A stretch of 64,000 nt of DNA, taken from NCBI GenBank assembly GCA_020848745.1, contig JADLHM010000089.1, positions 36,031-100,030 of the forward strand, given 5' to 3'. Below the pieces are notes generated by a model that saw nothing but the letters and a program-made list of their open reading frames with translations, was not told the origin of the DNA and made no database searches. Numbering within the stretch: the first letter of the stretch is position 1; each line of letters begins with the position of its first letter. The stretch comes from Deltaproteobacteria bacterium (GTDB lineage: Bacteria > Desulfobacterota > Binatia > UTPRO1). A program made the translations under genes and the position numbers. Shown piece after piece: positions 46,501 to 55,123 of this stretch.

Positions 46501-46903
46501 CGGCGCCGCCACGCCGAAGGCGGACTTCGGGAACCCGACCGTCGACGCGAGCTACCAGCTCTGCGTCTACGACGGCGGCACGCTCCGCACGAGCCTGCCG
46601 CTCCCCACGGCCGGCGTCTGCGGCGGACGGCCGTGCTGGAAGGAGAACGGAGCGGGCTTCCAGTACGCCGACAAGACCGGGCTCCACGGCGTCACGCGCC
46701 TCGTCCTCAAGAGCGGCGCGGCGCCCGGGAAGGCGAAGATCCTGCTCAAGGGCCGGGGCGCGAACCTCGCGCTCCCGGCACTGCCGCTGGCGCAGCCGGT
46801 CCGGGTGCAGCTCCTGAGCTCGACCGGCGTCTGCTGGGAAGCCGCGTTCAGCGCACCGGCGATCCGCAACCAGCCGGACCAGTTCAAGGACAAGTCGGAC
46901 TGA
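43598..46903 (+). CDS. Secreted SGNH-type hydrolase with Cys-rich repeats
   Basis: A 1101-residue secreted protein. A signal peptide (ILVALAVAAGAVAHA) leads to a beta-rich segment (TDKDDYAPGDTVVIFGSGW), then an SGNH/GDSL domain: GDS in IDATGDSITRGF, block III as LMGHNDAC, and the DxxH of CDCFHPAASGQ. Residues ~496-869 are twelve Cys-rich repeats (CR-x4-GVCDVAESC-x6-CP style), followed by CGDGATQGSCGEQCDDGNATSGDGC, a myxobacterial-type Cys motif (DUF4215-like). A C-terminal domain of ~170 residues completes it. Such proteins are exported to the cell surface; the hydrolase part would act on esters of a polymer. Beta-rich N-terminal residues 30-100 look like a Big/Ig-like segment. Confidence 0.8.
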   Translation: MKVARRRRLFRSLAAPILVALAVAAGAVAHAATIETDKDDYAPGDTVVIFGSGWEPWETVELLLQQTPGDFDDVVFITVANGDGDVFDDSFAVEWRHFHASFLLTATGRASGLGAQTTFTDGILSDTIDATGDSITRGFNADSCSYGDQVDRNWATGDDHGTSWCTSGGDGTFSHAERLECAKPGQIVNLNDGESGATMRGDFQAQATAARANMSGQPAPRYVTVLMGHNDACTNTEDKTGNGCGGDQNPDNYCRTTNAAFERELRDGLDQLIQVPSSRILVSALVRISELCNFGSKNSCGLGFGTNCSFFWQNLTTIFGAGGVCHSLTADCSNARRIDMYDTTVAYNAILAAVTAEYAAIPAGGTSATGAVKASDVGLRFVEAPFHYKFSSGDISCCDCFHPAASGQAKLAEGTYAGFQCSAATPCCAPSADPLVNAACSATDETSFHPGGFWAGAPCGNGVVDPGEQCDLGAANGTPGACCLGSCAFAPAGTTCRASAGVCDVAETCTGAAAACPANGFASSATVCRGSAGACDPAETCSGSAASCPSDAKSAGVCRPSAGSCDVAESCDGVSDACPADVVQPASFVCRPAGGVCDVAESCTGSSGGCPTDAKSTATCRAAIGVCDLTETCDGVNDACPADAFAPPTVTCRGAAGVCDLAESCTGSSAACPADAKSTAVCRAAAGACDIAESCGGSSDACPADVLVTSGTVCRAAAGVCDLVESCDGASPTCPADARSTAVCRPPAGFCDLTESCDGVGTACPPDSLRPANVVCRAAAGVCDVAELCTGVSAACPDDAKSTAVCRGAAGVCDVGESCDGSSDACPDDSFAAATVVCRPATGDCDATELCSGGAAGCPADGAAADGAPCDDGAACTLPDSCVAGQCQGNTDICGDGATQGSCGEQCDDGNATSGDGCSASCQIEDTPGCGAAPAAGCRLPIASAQAALFLRNATLADKDSLQWKWHRGAATPKADFGNPTVDASYQLCVYDGGTLRTSLPLPTAGVCGGRPCWKENGAGFQYADKTGLHGVTRLVLKSGAAPGKAKILLKGRGANLALPALPLAQPVRVQLLSSTGVCWEAAFSAPAIRNQPDQFKDKSD
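45083..46204 (+). repeat. Twelve Cys-rich repeats with alternating 30/32-residue lengths
   Basis: Each unit begins CR-x4-G-x-CD-x2-E-x-C and ends CP-x-D plus a variable tail. Short units end DAKSTAV-like and long ones end with a Pro-containing tail (e.g. ADVVQPASFV). From the second unit on, short and long units alternate, so the larger period is about 62 residues (186 bases). Confidence 0.8.
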
Positions 46904-46961
46904 CGAAGCGCCTGGTCCATGCGCCAGTCCGCCCGTGCTCACACGTCGACCATCGCCATCG

Positions 46962-46991
46962 TTGCTCGCGTCGTGGCAATTGTGCTACCCG
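46962..46991 (+). promoter_or_regulatory. Proposed toxin-antitoxin promoter
   Basis: TTGCTC (46962-46967), 18-base spacer, TACCCG (46986-46991) with an upstream TG (TGTGCTACC). The ATG of the antitoxin is 7 bases after it, with no Shine-Dalgarno. The word TGCTAC is repeated just before the ATG (GGTGCTACATG). Confidence 0.4.
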
Positions 46992-46998
46992 GTGCTAC

Positions 46999-47283
46999 AT
47001 GTCTCGTGTCGCGCGCCGGGTCGGGGTCCGCGAGCTCCGGCAGAACTTGAGCGTTCATTTGCGCGCCGTGGCCGACGGGCACACACTGGAGGTCACCGAG
47101 CATGGCCGACCGGTCGCTCTCCTGGCCCCCCTCCCACAACCCGCGTCGACCGTGGCGCGGCTCGTGGCCACTGGACGCGCCACCCGACCGGAGGGAGACC
47201 TCGTCGAACTCGGGCCTCCCAAAGGGCGTCCCTCACGGCGACTGACCCGGGCGTTACGGAGCCTCCGGGCCGACCACCGGTGA
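46999..47283 (+). CDS. Phd/YefM-type antitoxin
   Basis: 94 residues. The N-terminal Phd fold, VGVRELRQNLSVHLRAVADG, and the strand TLEVTEHGRPVALLAPL are classic for the family. The C-terminal tail is Arg-rich (RPSRRLTRALRSLRADHR) and would wrap the toxin. The toxin gene starts one base after its stop. Such antitoxins repress their own promoter; a repeated TGCTAC near the start might contribute. Confidence 0.88.
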   Translation: MSRVARRVGVRELRQNLSVHLRAVADGHTLEVTEHGRPVALLAPLPQPASTVARLVATGRATRPEGDLVELGPPKGRPSRRLTRALRSLRADHR

Positions 47284-47284
47284 A

Positions 47285-47683
47285 ATGCCGGCGCTCTATC
47301 TCGACTCGTCGGCAATCGTGAAGCTCGTGACCCCCGAGGTGGAATCCCCGGCGTTGCTCGAGTTTCTCCACGCCTTCGAGGAGCGGATCTCGAGCGTACT
47401 CGCGCGCGTCGAAGTCCATCGAACCCTCCATCGCGCGCACGGCACCCCCGCGGAGCGGCGGCGCGCCGAGCGCGTCCTGCGACGCATCGCCTTGGTTCAG
47501 ATCGACGGTCCGATCATCGCCGTCGCGTCGCAGCTCGCGCCCGCCGATCTTCGCTCTCTCGATGCGATCCACCTTGCTACGGCGCTCTCGGTCTCCGGAG
47601 CTCTCGCGGGCATGGTCACGTACGACGAGCGACTTGCGCGAGCGGCGACGGTCGCACGCGTCCGTGTGTACGCGCCCGAATAG
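47285..47683 (+). CDS. vapC: VapC-type PIN-domain toxin
   Basis: 132 residues. PIN-domain acidic residues are D in LYLDSSAIVKLV, E in RISSVLARVEVHR and D in LRSLDAIHLATAL and MVTYDERLARAA. Such toxins cleave RNA, often initiator tRNA, when the antitoxin is lost. It is translationally coupled to the Phd-type antitoxin, a common pairing. Confidence 0.9.
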   Translation: MPALYLDSSAIVKLVTPEVESPALLEFLHAFEERISSVLARVEVHRTLHRAHGTPAERRRAERVLRRIALVQIDGPIIAVASQLAPADLRSLDAIHLATALSVSGALAGMVTYDERLARAATVARVRVYAPE

Positions 47684-47709
47684 ACAGCCCCGTTGACGGC
47701 GGACGCGCG

Positions 47710-48480
47710 TCAGCGTGGCAGCACGGCGAGCACGGCCGCGGCCTTGGCGCGGAGCGCCGCCGACGGCGCGCGCGCCGCGAGCGCGCTCATCCACTCCTCG
47801 ACGCTCCGCGGATCGCCCGCGGACGCCTGGAGGATACGCGCGAGGACGGCGTCGTCGACGGGCGTCAGCGTCGAGAGGTACGCCGCCTCGACCTCGGGAT
47901 CGCGCGCGAACGCGGCGAGCCCGGCGTCGCGGGCCGCCGCGCGCGCCGCCGGGTCTCGCTCCATGACGGCGGCGTGCAGCACCCGCCCGACCGGCGCTTC
48001 GTCGCTGCCGACCGCCGCCGCGAGCGGTCCCGCGACGGCAACCGGACGCTGCAGAACGAACGCCTGGTCTTCCTCCTCGGCGAGCGGCGGCCGCGGCGAA
48101 GGCGCCGACCCGACGGACGGCGCTGGCGCCGCCGGCGCGCCCCGCGTCAGCAGGTCGATCGTGCGGAGCGAGCCGTCGCCGGCATAGGTCAGCATGAAGC
48201 TCTCGGCGCCAAGGAGGCGCGCGAGGCCGTCGGCGATCGGCAGCGCCGTGAAGTCGATGGTGACCGGCCGCGCCTCGACCTCGCCGCGCACGGTGGCGCG
48301 CGTCACCGCTGCGATCTCGGCGAGCACCCGGTCGAGCGGCGCGTCGACGACCCGCACGCTCAGCCGGCCGTCCGCCCAGCGCACGGCCGCGGGCGCCGGC
48401 GTCGGCGTCGCGGCGGCGCGCGCGGCCGCGGCGAGGCTCCCGAGCCAGAGCGCGGCGAGCGCGATCCCGAGCGAACGCAC
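47710..48480 (-). CDS. Periplasmic protein with STN/secretin-N-like domain
   Basis: 256 residues with a signal peptide (GIALAALWLGSLAAAARA). The N-terminal ~90 residues look like the short STN/secretin N-domain: LSVRVVDAPLDRVLAEIAAVTRATV and ITIDFTALPIADGLARLLGAESFML-like strands. The rest is a Pro/Ala linker and a HEAT-like helical tail (RDAGLAAFARDPEVEAAYLSTL). Found alone; its partner is unknown. It might bind a TonB-type or secretin complex, but this is inferred from the domain only. Confidence 0.55.
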   Translation of the reverse strand: MRSLGIALAALWLGSLAAAARAAATPTPAPAAVRWADGRLSVRVVDAPLDRVLAEIAAVTRATVRGEVEARPVTIDFTALPIADGLARLLGAESFMLTYAGDGSLRTIDLLTRGAPAAPAPSVGSAPSPRPPLAEEEDQAFVLQRPVAVAGPLAAAVGSDEAPVGRVLHAAVMERDPAARAAARDAGLAAFARDPEVEAAYLSTLTPVDDAVLARILQASAGDPRSVEEWMSALAARAPSAALRAKAAAVLAVLPR

Positions 48481-48743
48481 GCCGCGACTCTGCCGCCAAT
48501 CGGCGCCGGATGCGAGGACGCGTTGACGCCGCGCCGGACCCGGGTCCAGCGTCGCCGCGCATGGGGCTCACGATGCTCGCGCTCATTGCGATCCGGCGCG
48601 ACCTCGTACCCCTTCCCATGATCGGCGCGTCCGCCGCAGCGCGACCTCGGGCCGCTCACGCCCTGGCGGCCTCGCGCGAACGTCGCGGCTGACGGCGCGC
48701 CTCGTCGACCCGACGAAGCGCACGCGCCCGACGACGCGTCCCG

Positions 48744-51458
48744 TCAGCCGCAGGTCATCGTGACCGCGCCTCCGCGGCAGCGCGGCTTCGGCGCCGCCGG
48801 TCCGTTCCAGTGCGCGCTCGCGCACTCGGCGGCGGCGCCGAGCCGGATCGCGAGGTCGAGCGGACCGACGAGCGGCAGCGCCGGCGCGCTCACCATGCGC
48901 ACCGCGAACGTCACGCGGCCCGGCGCGCGCGCCGTCGAGCGGTCGGCGACGTCGATACGGCGGACGCCGCCGTGTGCGCCGCTCGGATCGTCGAAGCGCC
49001 AGCGCGTCCTCTTCTTGTTGACGGTCCAGCCGACGCCGCCGGGAATCGTGACGTCGAGAACGCCGGGGATCGTCACCCGCACGCCGTTCGCGGCCGGGTC
49101 GACCCCGCTCCACGGTTTCGGCAGCACGGCCGTGCCGCTCGCCGCGAGCGCGCCGGTCGCGTAGGTCGCCTTGAGGCGCGCCCTGGCCGCGACGATGCCG
49201 CTCGCGCACGGGCTCGCCGCGCTCGGGCTCGGCGTCGGGGCGGGAGGCGTCGCCGTCGCGCCGGCCGCCGGCGTCGGCCTCGGCGTCGGCGCGCCCGGCC
49301 CGTCGCCGTTCACGGCCTTCCATTCGACGAGCAGGTCGCGGAGCGCCTCGGGCTCGTTCGTCGGCGGCGGGTCGCCGGTCTGGCTCCGGGTGTTGACGCC
49401 GTGGCAGCTGCCGCAGACGCGGATCTCGCCCGGCTGGAAGCTCAGCCAGTTGCGCTCGCGGACGACGCCCGCACCCTGCGCGTCGACGAGCTGCCACGAG
49501 AGCGCGCGCCGCGCCGGCACGAGCGCCGCCATCGAGCCGTCGAGCCCGAGCGCGACCGCGCTCGCGGGACCGCCCGGCGCCTGCGACACGCCGTCGCCGT
49601 GCATCGGCCGCGCCAGCACGCGCCGGCCGGATCGCGGGTCGGCGACGCCGCCGTAGCCGCGCACGGCATCGGCCTGGAAGATCTGGAAGAACGCGACGTC
49701 GTAGATCGTCCCGCTCGCGCCGACCGACTGGACGCCGCCCGGTACGCGGAGATTGAACGGCTGATGCCGGTCGGCGCGGTCGCGCTGGGTGACGTCGCGC
49801 GACACGATCAGCGCGAGCCCGTGCTGGCGCAGGAACTCCTTGAAGCTCCCGACGTCGACGCCGACGTCCGCGAAGACGCCGGCCTCGACGGTCGGCAGCG
49901 TCTCGACGCGCGCGGTCGGCACGGGACGCGCCGCGACCTCCACCGGATCGAGCTCCCAGAGCGTGCCGTCGAACGTGGCGAGCACGTCCGGCGTCCACCA
50001 GCTCACGCTCTTCTGGATGCCGGCGGTGACGGCGCTGCTCGGAGCCCAGAAGCCGCCCTGGAGCGTCAACCGCTTCAAGCGGAACTGATACGACCAGCTC
50101 GGCGACGCCGTGCTGCCGTCGTTCGCGAGGCTCCCGGTCGCGGGCGTGTGCACGGCCACGAGCGTGCCGTCCGCGAGCGGCAGCGGGTTCCGGAAGTAGC
50201 CGGTGTCGGCCGGGACGTCGGCGTCGGCGCTCGTCGGCGTCACCGCCGTGAGCGTCATCTCCTCCGCGTTCAGCGTCGGCGCGCCGGTCAGGCGCATGAG
50301 CGTGCCGGCCGTGCCCGTGCCGAACTCCGGAGCGTGCGTCGCGAGGAAATCGCCGGGGCTCACCGGGTCCTCGCGCAGATGGAAGAGCCCGCCGTCACCT
50401 CCGATGCGAAGCTCGTTCGCGTGCAGGGACGGGCTCACGAAGTAGGTCAGATTCGGGTCGGCGACGAAGCTCCCGTCGGAGTACGTGCCGCCGAGCTCGT
50501 GGCGGCCGACGTGGTTCAGCGTCTCCTCGGCGGTCCCGTCCTGGTTCAGCTCCCACGGGAAGAACTGGTTGAAGGTATGGGTCGAGAGCGCCGGCGAGTA
50601 GGCCGGGTCGCCGGCGGTGCGCGGCTCCGGGAACACCTCGGCGCCGGCGAGGCTGGTCGTGGTCGCCGCGTTCGCGGCCTCGCTCGCCCACGTGAAGGCG
50701 CCGTAGCTCGCGGCCGTGCCCGGGGCGTCGCCCTGCTGATCGCGCTGCAAGTGATCCCACTTGGTGAAGATCACGCGCCCGAAGGAGTCCAGCGAGAGCG
50801 AGAAGGCGCCGCTCGGCGCGTGCTCGAGGAGCATGAGGTCGCCACTCGTCTCGTCGAGCGAGTAGATACCGGCGACGACGTCTGCCGACTCGTACTCGTC
50901 GCGCTGTGGGTAGAGGTGCGCTTCGCCGGTCGGCGGGCGGTCGGAGGTGAAGAGAATGCGGCCGTCGGTCGCGTAGATCGGCGACACGTTATTGTAGGCC
51001 GGCTGGTTCGCGATCGTGCGGATCGCCGCGGTCTGGCCCTGCCCGAGCCCCGTCACCTCGTAGATCTGCCAGCGAAAGGTCGCGACCTGGTACCGCTGGG
51101 TCGGCGCGCCGACGACCATCGCGAAGAGCGCCTTCGTGCCGCTCCAGTGCACGCACGGCTCGCGGACGGCGATGGCGTTCGCGCCCTGCTGGCCGCTCGA
51201 GCCGTAGCCGGCCTCCTGGGTGAGGAAGCGCAGCGAGCCGTCGGGATAGCGAACCACGAGGTCGCCGCCGCGGGGTGCGTCGCTCGGACCGGCGAGATGG
51301 TTGCCGAAGGTGCTGGTGAGGACGGTGAAGCCGCCGACCGGCACCTGGGTCACGAAGAGGATGGGGTTCGTCTGCGCGGCGGCGGGAACGGCCCACGCCG
51401 CGAGCACGAGGACGCCCGCGACGAGCCTACGACAAATGACCAGCGGTTTGCCTCGCAT
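48744..51458 (-). CDS. Secreted beta-propeller-like protein with one CxxCH haem motif (hydrazine-synthase-alpha-like)
   Basis: 904 residues. Signal peptide (LVAGVLVLAAWAVPAAA), start ATG with GGAGG upstream. The first ~640 residues have WD40/beta-propeller strands with DGRILFTSDRPP, SLDSFGRVIFTKWDH and DGTLVAVHTPATG. They resemble the middle domain of hydrazine synthase alpha subunits and related secreted proteins. A single c-type haem motif CGSCHG is at residues 682-686 with NTRSQTGDPP after it. A Pro/Thr-rich linker (TPRPTPAAGATATPPAP) leads to a C-terminal beta domain of ~180 residues. The relation to hydrazine synthase does not imply anammox; such domains occur in many bacteria. Confidence 0.7.
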   Translation of the reverse strand: MRGKPLVICRRLVAGVLVLAAWAVPAAAQTNPILFVTQVPVGGFTVLTSTFGNHLAGPSDAPRGGDLVVRYPDGSLRFLTQEAGYGSSGQQGANAIAVREPCVHWSGTKALFAMVVGAPTQRYQVATFRWQIYEVTGLGQGQTAAIRTIANQPAYNNVSPIYATDGRILFTSDRPPTGEAHLYPQRDEYESADVVAGIYSLDETSGDLMLLEHAPSGAFSLSLDSFGRVIFTKWDHLQRDQQGDAPGTAASYGAFTWASEAANAATTTSLAGAEVFPEPRTAGDPAYSPALSTHTFNQFFPWELNQDGTAEETLNHVGRHELGGTYSDGSFVADPNLTYFVSPSLHANELRIGGDGGLFHLREDPVSPGDFLATHAPEFGTGTAGTLMRLTGAPTLNAEEMTLTAVTPTSADADVPADTGYFRNPLPLADGTLVAVHTPATGSLANDGSTASPSWSYQFRLKRLTLQGGFWAPSSAVTAGIQKSVSWWTPDVLATFDGTLWELDPVEVAARPVPTARVETLPTVEAGVFADVGVDVGSFKEFLRQHGLALIVSRDVTQRDRADRHQPFNLRVPGGVQSVGASGTIYDVAFFQIFQADAVRGYGGVADPRSGRRVLARPMHGDGVSQAPGGPASAVALGLDGSMAALVPARRALSWQLVDAQGAGVVRERNWLSFQPGEIRVCGSCHGVNTRSQTGDPPPTNEPEALRDLLVEWKAVNGDGPGAPTPRPTPAAGATATPPAPTPSPSAASPCASGIVAARARLKATYATGALAASGTAVLPKPWSGVDPAANGVRVTIPGVLDVTIPGGVGWTVNKKRTRWRFDDPSGAHGGVRRIDVADRSTARAPGRVTFAVRMVSAPALPLVGPLDLAIRLGAAAECASAHWNGPAAPKPRCRGGAVTMTCG

Positions 51459-51622
51459 CGCTCGGCCTCCTCGGCCTGCGAGGCAGCAAGCATCGTTCCG
51501 CGCGAACCGGCGCGCTTCCGTCCGCGATGGCGCCGCTCCGCGCCACCGAGCCGTACGGCGATGACGGCGCGCCACGCCGGTGACGGCCGATGCCAGGGCG
51601 AGTGCGGCGGGCCGCGGGCCGA

Positions 51623-54382
51623 TCAGCGCATGAGGGCCATGGGCTCGGCCGAGACCCCGTAGCGCGGGCGCGCCGCGACGCGCCCGAGGCACGCGCGCGC
51701 TCCGATCCGGCCGGCGAGGAGGTCGGCGTAGGCGGCGAGCACGCGCGCGGCTTCCTCGCGGGTCTCGCGCACCAGCTCGACCCGGAAGCGGCGCACGCCG
51801 CGCGCGACGAGCTCCGGCGCAAGCTCGGCGGCGGACTGCAGCTCGCCGTTGAAGACCGTGTTGCGGCAGCCGACGTCGACGATCACCGGGTGCGTCCGGC
51901 CGGTGCGGTCGCGGAGCGCGACCTCGTGGCGCTCGCACGGTCGGCCGCAGGTGCGGTAGTCGCGCCCGCCCGAGAGCAGGTGCGCATACACGCAGTGCTC
52001 GGTGTGGAAGGTCGGGATGCGGTGGTGCAGGACGACGGTGAAGCGCTCGGCGGGCGCGGCGTCGAGGAGCGCCGCGAGCTGGGCGCGATCGAGATCGTAG
52101 GACGGCGTCAGCGTGTCGAGGCCGCGAGCGAAGAGCTCGGCCGCCGTGATCGAGTTGGCGACGTTCAGCGAGAAGTCGCCGTGCAGGAAGGGGCGCGGCG
52201 CGCCGGGGGCGAGCGCCTGGAAGGCGACGAGCGCGCCCCAGTGCCGCACGAGCACGGCGTCGGGCGCGAGCGCCGCGAGACGGCGGTCGTAGCCCTCCTC
52301 GCCGGGCTTCTGCACGCGCACGGTCGCGAGCGTCACGTGCAGACCCGCTGCGCGCGCCCGTGCGACCGCCTTCCCGAGGCCGACGAGCTCCATCCAGTCG
52401 AGCTCGACGGCGCGGGCGCCGCTCGCGATCACGGCCTCGAGCTGCTCGGCGCTGCGACAGAGCGCGACCAGCTCCGGCGCCTCGGGCGCGATCCAGCGCG
52501 GTGGACGCACCGACCGCGCCGCCGCACGAAGCCCGGCGGCGACCGATTCCTCGCGCACCTCGCGCACTGGACCGCGCTCGATCGCCGGCAGCAGCGCGGC
52601 GACGAGCGCCCGCCGCACGCGCTTCAGCTCGGAGACCGGCACGTGGAGCCCCGGCGCGAGCCCGGAGGTATCGAGCGCGACGCGCGCGCTCCTCTCGAGC
52701 GCGACGCGCGCGCTCCTCTCGAGCGCCACGCGCGCGCCCCCCTCGAGCGCCGCGCGCGCGCTCCCCTCGAGCGCCACGCGCGCGCTCCTCTCCTGCGCCG
52801 CGAGCGCGAACGGCGTGCCGCCGAACGCCGCGAGCTTGTGGCGCAGCACCTCCGGCGTGAGCCCCTCCCCCGCCGCGGGCTGCAATGCCGACGCCGTCGT
52901 CGCCTCGGCCCGCGCGTGGCCCGCGGTCGCGACCGCGCGGAGCGGCGTCCCGGCGCGCCCCTCGACGACGAGCGCCACCGGCACGCGACCCGCCGGCTCG
53001 TCGGACGCCACCACGCGCTCGGCCTCGCGCGCGATCGCCGGGTCGCTCGTCACCCACACGCGATCACCCGCCGCGACCCGCGCCAGGTCCGGACCGGGCG
53101 CTCCGAAGCGCAGCATCCAGCCGTCGCGCGTCGGCTCGACCGCGAAGATCGGTCCGCCCGGCTCGCGCGGGTCCTCGGGGTGTCCGGCGTCGAAGACGAC
53201 GCCCATGCCCGGCCGCGGCGCGACCGCGGCGGCTCGCGGTCCACCGCTCGCGTCATCGGCGCCGCCGAGACCGCGGAGCGCCGCCGCCGGCGCGCCGAGC
53301 GGCGCCGCGACCGCGACGTCGCTCGCGCGGCCGCCCGTCCACGGCCGTCCGCTCGCGTCGCGCACGACCGCCACCGCACCCCGCCCGACGGTCGCCACGC
53401 GCCCGAGGAAGACGCCGCGGTGCTTCGGGAAGCGCCCCTCGACGAGCGCCTGGTGATCGGAGCCGCCGAGGAAGCCGTCACCGAAGCCGCGCGTGTACAC
53501 GAGGCTCGTGCGGAGCAGATCGTCCCGCGCTGCAGCAGCGGCGGCGGCGGCGCGCGCGCCGCCCGGGCGCGCCACCGCGTCGACCCAGTGCCGGTAGGTC
53601 GCGGTCGCGGTCGCGACGTAGGCGGCGCCCTTCTGCCGTCCTTCGATCTTGAGCCCGCGGACGCCGAGCGCGGCGAGGTCGCCGACGGCGCGAAGCCCGG
53701 CGAGGTCCTTCGGCGAGAGGAGGTAGGCCACGTCCCCGAGGTCGCGCACCTCGCCGTCGAGCACGAGGTCGTACGGCAGGCGGCACGATTGCGCGCACTG
53801 GCCGCGGTTCGCGGAGCGTCCGCCCCACGCTTCCGAGGTGAGACACTGTCCCGACCACGCCACGCAGAGCGCGCCGTGAATGAACACCTCGAGCTCGAGG
53901 TCGGTTCCGGCCGCGAGCCGCCGGATCTCCTCGACCGAGAGCTCGCGCGGCACGACGATCCGCACCGCCCCGAGACTCGCCGCAAAGGTCGCGCCCTCGG
54001 CGCTCGAGATCGTCATCTGCGTGCTCGCGTGCACCGGGAGCGCGGGACAGAGCGCGCGCGCCAGCACGGCGACCGCGGGATCCTGCACGATGAGCGCGTC
54101 GACGCCGGACTCCGCCGCCCGCCGCACCACGCGCTCCACGACGTCGAGTTCGGACTCGAAGACGAGCGTGTTCACCGCGAGGTGCGCCTTCGCGCCGGCG
54201 CGATGGATGCGTGCGACCGTCGCCGTGAGGTCGGCGAGCGCGAAGTTGCCGGTGCGCGCGCGGGCGTTGAAGCCCTCCCGGAGCCAGAAGTAGACGGCGT
54301 CGGCGCCGCTCGCGAGCGCGGCCTTCAAGGCGTCGAGGTCGCCGGCGGGCGCCAGGACCTCCGGGACGGACGGCGGTCGCAT
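51623..54382 (-). CDS. Peptidase U32 family protein with inserted 8-residue repeats
   Basis: 919 residues. The N-terminal domain is a TIM barrel of the U32 family: VLAPAGDLDALKAALASGADAVYFW, VHASTQMTISSAEGA, PRELSVEEIRRLA, and the Cys-rich VFIHGALCVAWSGQCLTSEAWGGRSANRGQCAQSCRLPYDL, which holds the 4Fe-4S-type Cys. Family members (RlhA, TrhP, UbiU/V) hydroxylate RNA or ubiquinone in bacteria. The C-terminal half is a second U32-like barrel ending ERTHPVIVDVGCRNTVFNGELQ-like residues. Between the halves lie five 8-residue repeats (SARVALE[RG]). It is longer than RlhA (~650). It is a stand-alone gene. Confidence 0.85.
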   Translation of the reverse strand: MRPPSVPEVLAPAGDLDALKAALASGADAVYFWLREGFNARARTGNFALADLTATVARIHRAGAKAHLAVNTLVFESELDVVERVVRRAAESGVDALIVQDPAVAVLARALCPALPVHASTQMTISSAEGATFAASLGAVRIVVPRELSVEEIRRLAAGTDLELEVFIHGALCVAWSGQCLTSEAWGGRSANRGQCAQSCRLPYDLVLDGEVRDLGDVAYLLSPKDLAGLRAVGDLAALGVRGLKIEGRQKGAAYVATATATYRHWVDAVARPGGARAAAAAAAARDDLLRTSLVYTRGFGDGFLGGSDHQALVEGRFPKHRGVFLGRVATVGRGAVAVVRDASGRPWTGGRASDVAVAAPLGAPAAALRGLGGADDASGGPRAAAVAPRPGMGVVFDAGHPEDPREPGGPIFAVEPTRDGWMLRFGAPGPDLARVAAGDRVWVTSDPAIAREAERVVASDEPAGRVPVALVVEGRAGTPLRAVATAGHARAEATTASALQPAAGEGLTPEVLRHKLAAFGGTPFALAAQERSARVALEGSARAALEGGARVALERSARVALERSARVALDTSGLAPGLHVPVSELKRVRRALVAALLPAIERGPVREVREESVAAGLRAAARSVRPPRWIAPEAPELVALCRSAEQLEAVIASGARAVELDWMELVGLGKAVARARAAGLHVTLATVRVQKPGEEGYDRRLAALAPDAVLVRHWGALVAFQALAPGAPRPFLHGDFSLNVANSITAAELFARGLDTLTPSYDLDRAQLAALLDAAPAERFTVVLHHRIPTFHTEHCVYAHLLSGGRDYRTCGRPCERHEVALRDRTGRTHPVIVDVGCRNTVFNGELQSAAELAPELVARGVRRFRVELVRETREEAARVLAAYADLLAGRIGARACLGRVAARPRYGVSAEPMALMR
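52673..52792 (-). repeat. Five exact-length 24-base tandem repeats inside the U32 gene
   Basis: Five units of 24 bases (GAGCGC[GC][AC]CGCGCGCGC[TC]C-type), each encoding SARVALER or a one- or two-residue variant (SARAALEG, GARVALER). Unit borders are 52673, 52697, 52721, 52745 and 52769. No frame is lost. The number may vary between strains. Confidence 0.85.
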
Positions 54383-54472
54383 GGGAAGGCGGAAACGGTA
54401 TCACCGCGCGCCGCCGCCCGGAACGCAGGCGCGCTCCTGCCGGCGGCCGTCGCGGCGGCCGCGCCGCCCCGG

Positions 54473-55030
54473 CTACGCGACGAGCGCGCGCGCCTTGGCG
54501 GCGAGGCGGGCGACGCTCTCGTCGTGCTCCACCGCGAGCGGCGCATCGGCGCGAAACCAGCGCAGCGCCAGCGACTCGCCGCTGAGCGCGAGGCGCGCGC
54601 CGGGCGGCGCGATCACGAGGAAACGCACGTCGTAGTGGACGTGCGCGGGCTCGCCGGGCCGCGCCGGGATCTCGTGGGCGTCGAGGTCGAACGGCTGCAC
54701 GCGCCCGTCGATCGCGGCGAGCGACAGGCCCACGATGCCCGACTCCTCACTCGCCTCGCGCAGCGCCACGCGCGCCGCATCCGTGTCGCCGTCGGCGTGG
54801 CCGCCGAGCTGGAGCCAGCGCCCGAGCTTCCGGTGGTGGGTCAGCAGGAACTCGGCGCGGTCGTGCGACACGAGCCACGCGGAGCCGGTGACGTGCCCCG
54901 GAACGCAGGCCCGCTCGAAGCAGTCGGAATGGGTGCGCACGAAGTCCGCGAAGCGCGCGGCGACGGCCTCCTCGGCCGGGAAGCGGCGCGCGTAGGCGGC
55001 GACGAGATCGAGCAAGGGACGCCGGTGCAC
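54473..55030 (-). CDS. Nudix hydrolase
   Basis: 185 residues. The Nudix box GHADGDTDAARVALREASEESGIVG matches G-x5-E-x7-REUxEExGU in spacing, with Asp in place of the first Glu. Upstream, FLLTHHRKLGRWLQLGG forms the usual first strand. It would hydrolyse a nucleoside diphosphate linked to another group; the substrate is unknown. Two genes face it on each side without overlap. Confidence 0.85.
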   Translation of the reverse strand: MHRRPLLDLVAAYARRFPAEEAVAARFADFVRTHSDCFERACVPGHVTGSAWLVSHDRAEFLLTHHRKLGRWLQLGGHADGDTDAARVALREASEESGIVGLSLAAIDGRVQPFDLDAHEIPARPGEPAHVHYDVRFLVIAPPGARLALSGESLALRWFRADAPLAVEHDESVARLAAKARALVA

Positions 55031-55123
55031 CGCCGGGTCACCGCCCCGGCCCGGGCATGCCGGGCTTCGCGCTTCGCCACCGACCCCGCACCGCCCGCAC
55101 CGCGCGCAGCATCCGCGCGCGCC

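Noticed and set aside
48744..51458. Idea of an anammox hydrazine synthase
   Set aside because: Only a propeller resemblance and one haem motif; other subunits and anammox genes are absent, and such domains are widespread.
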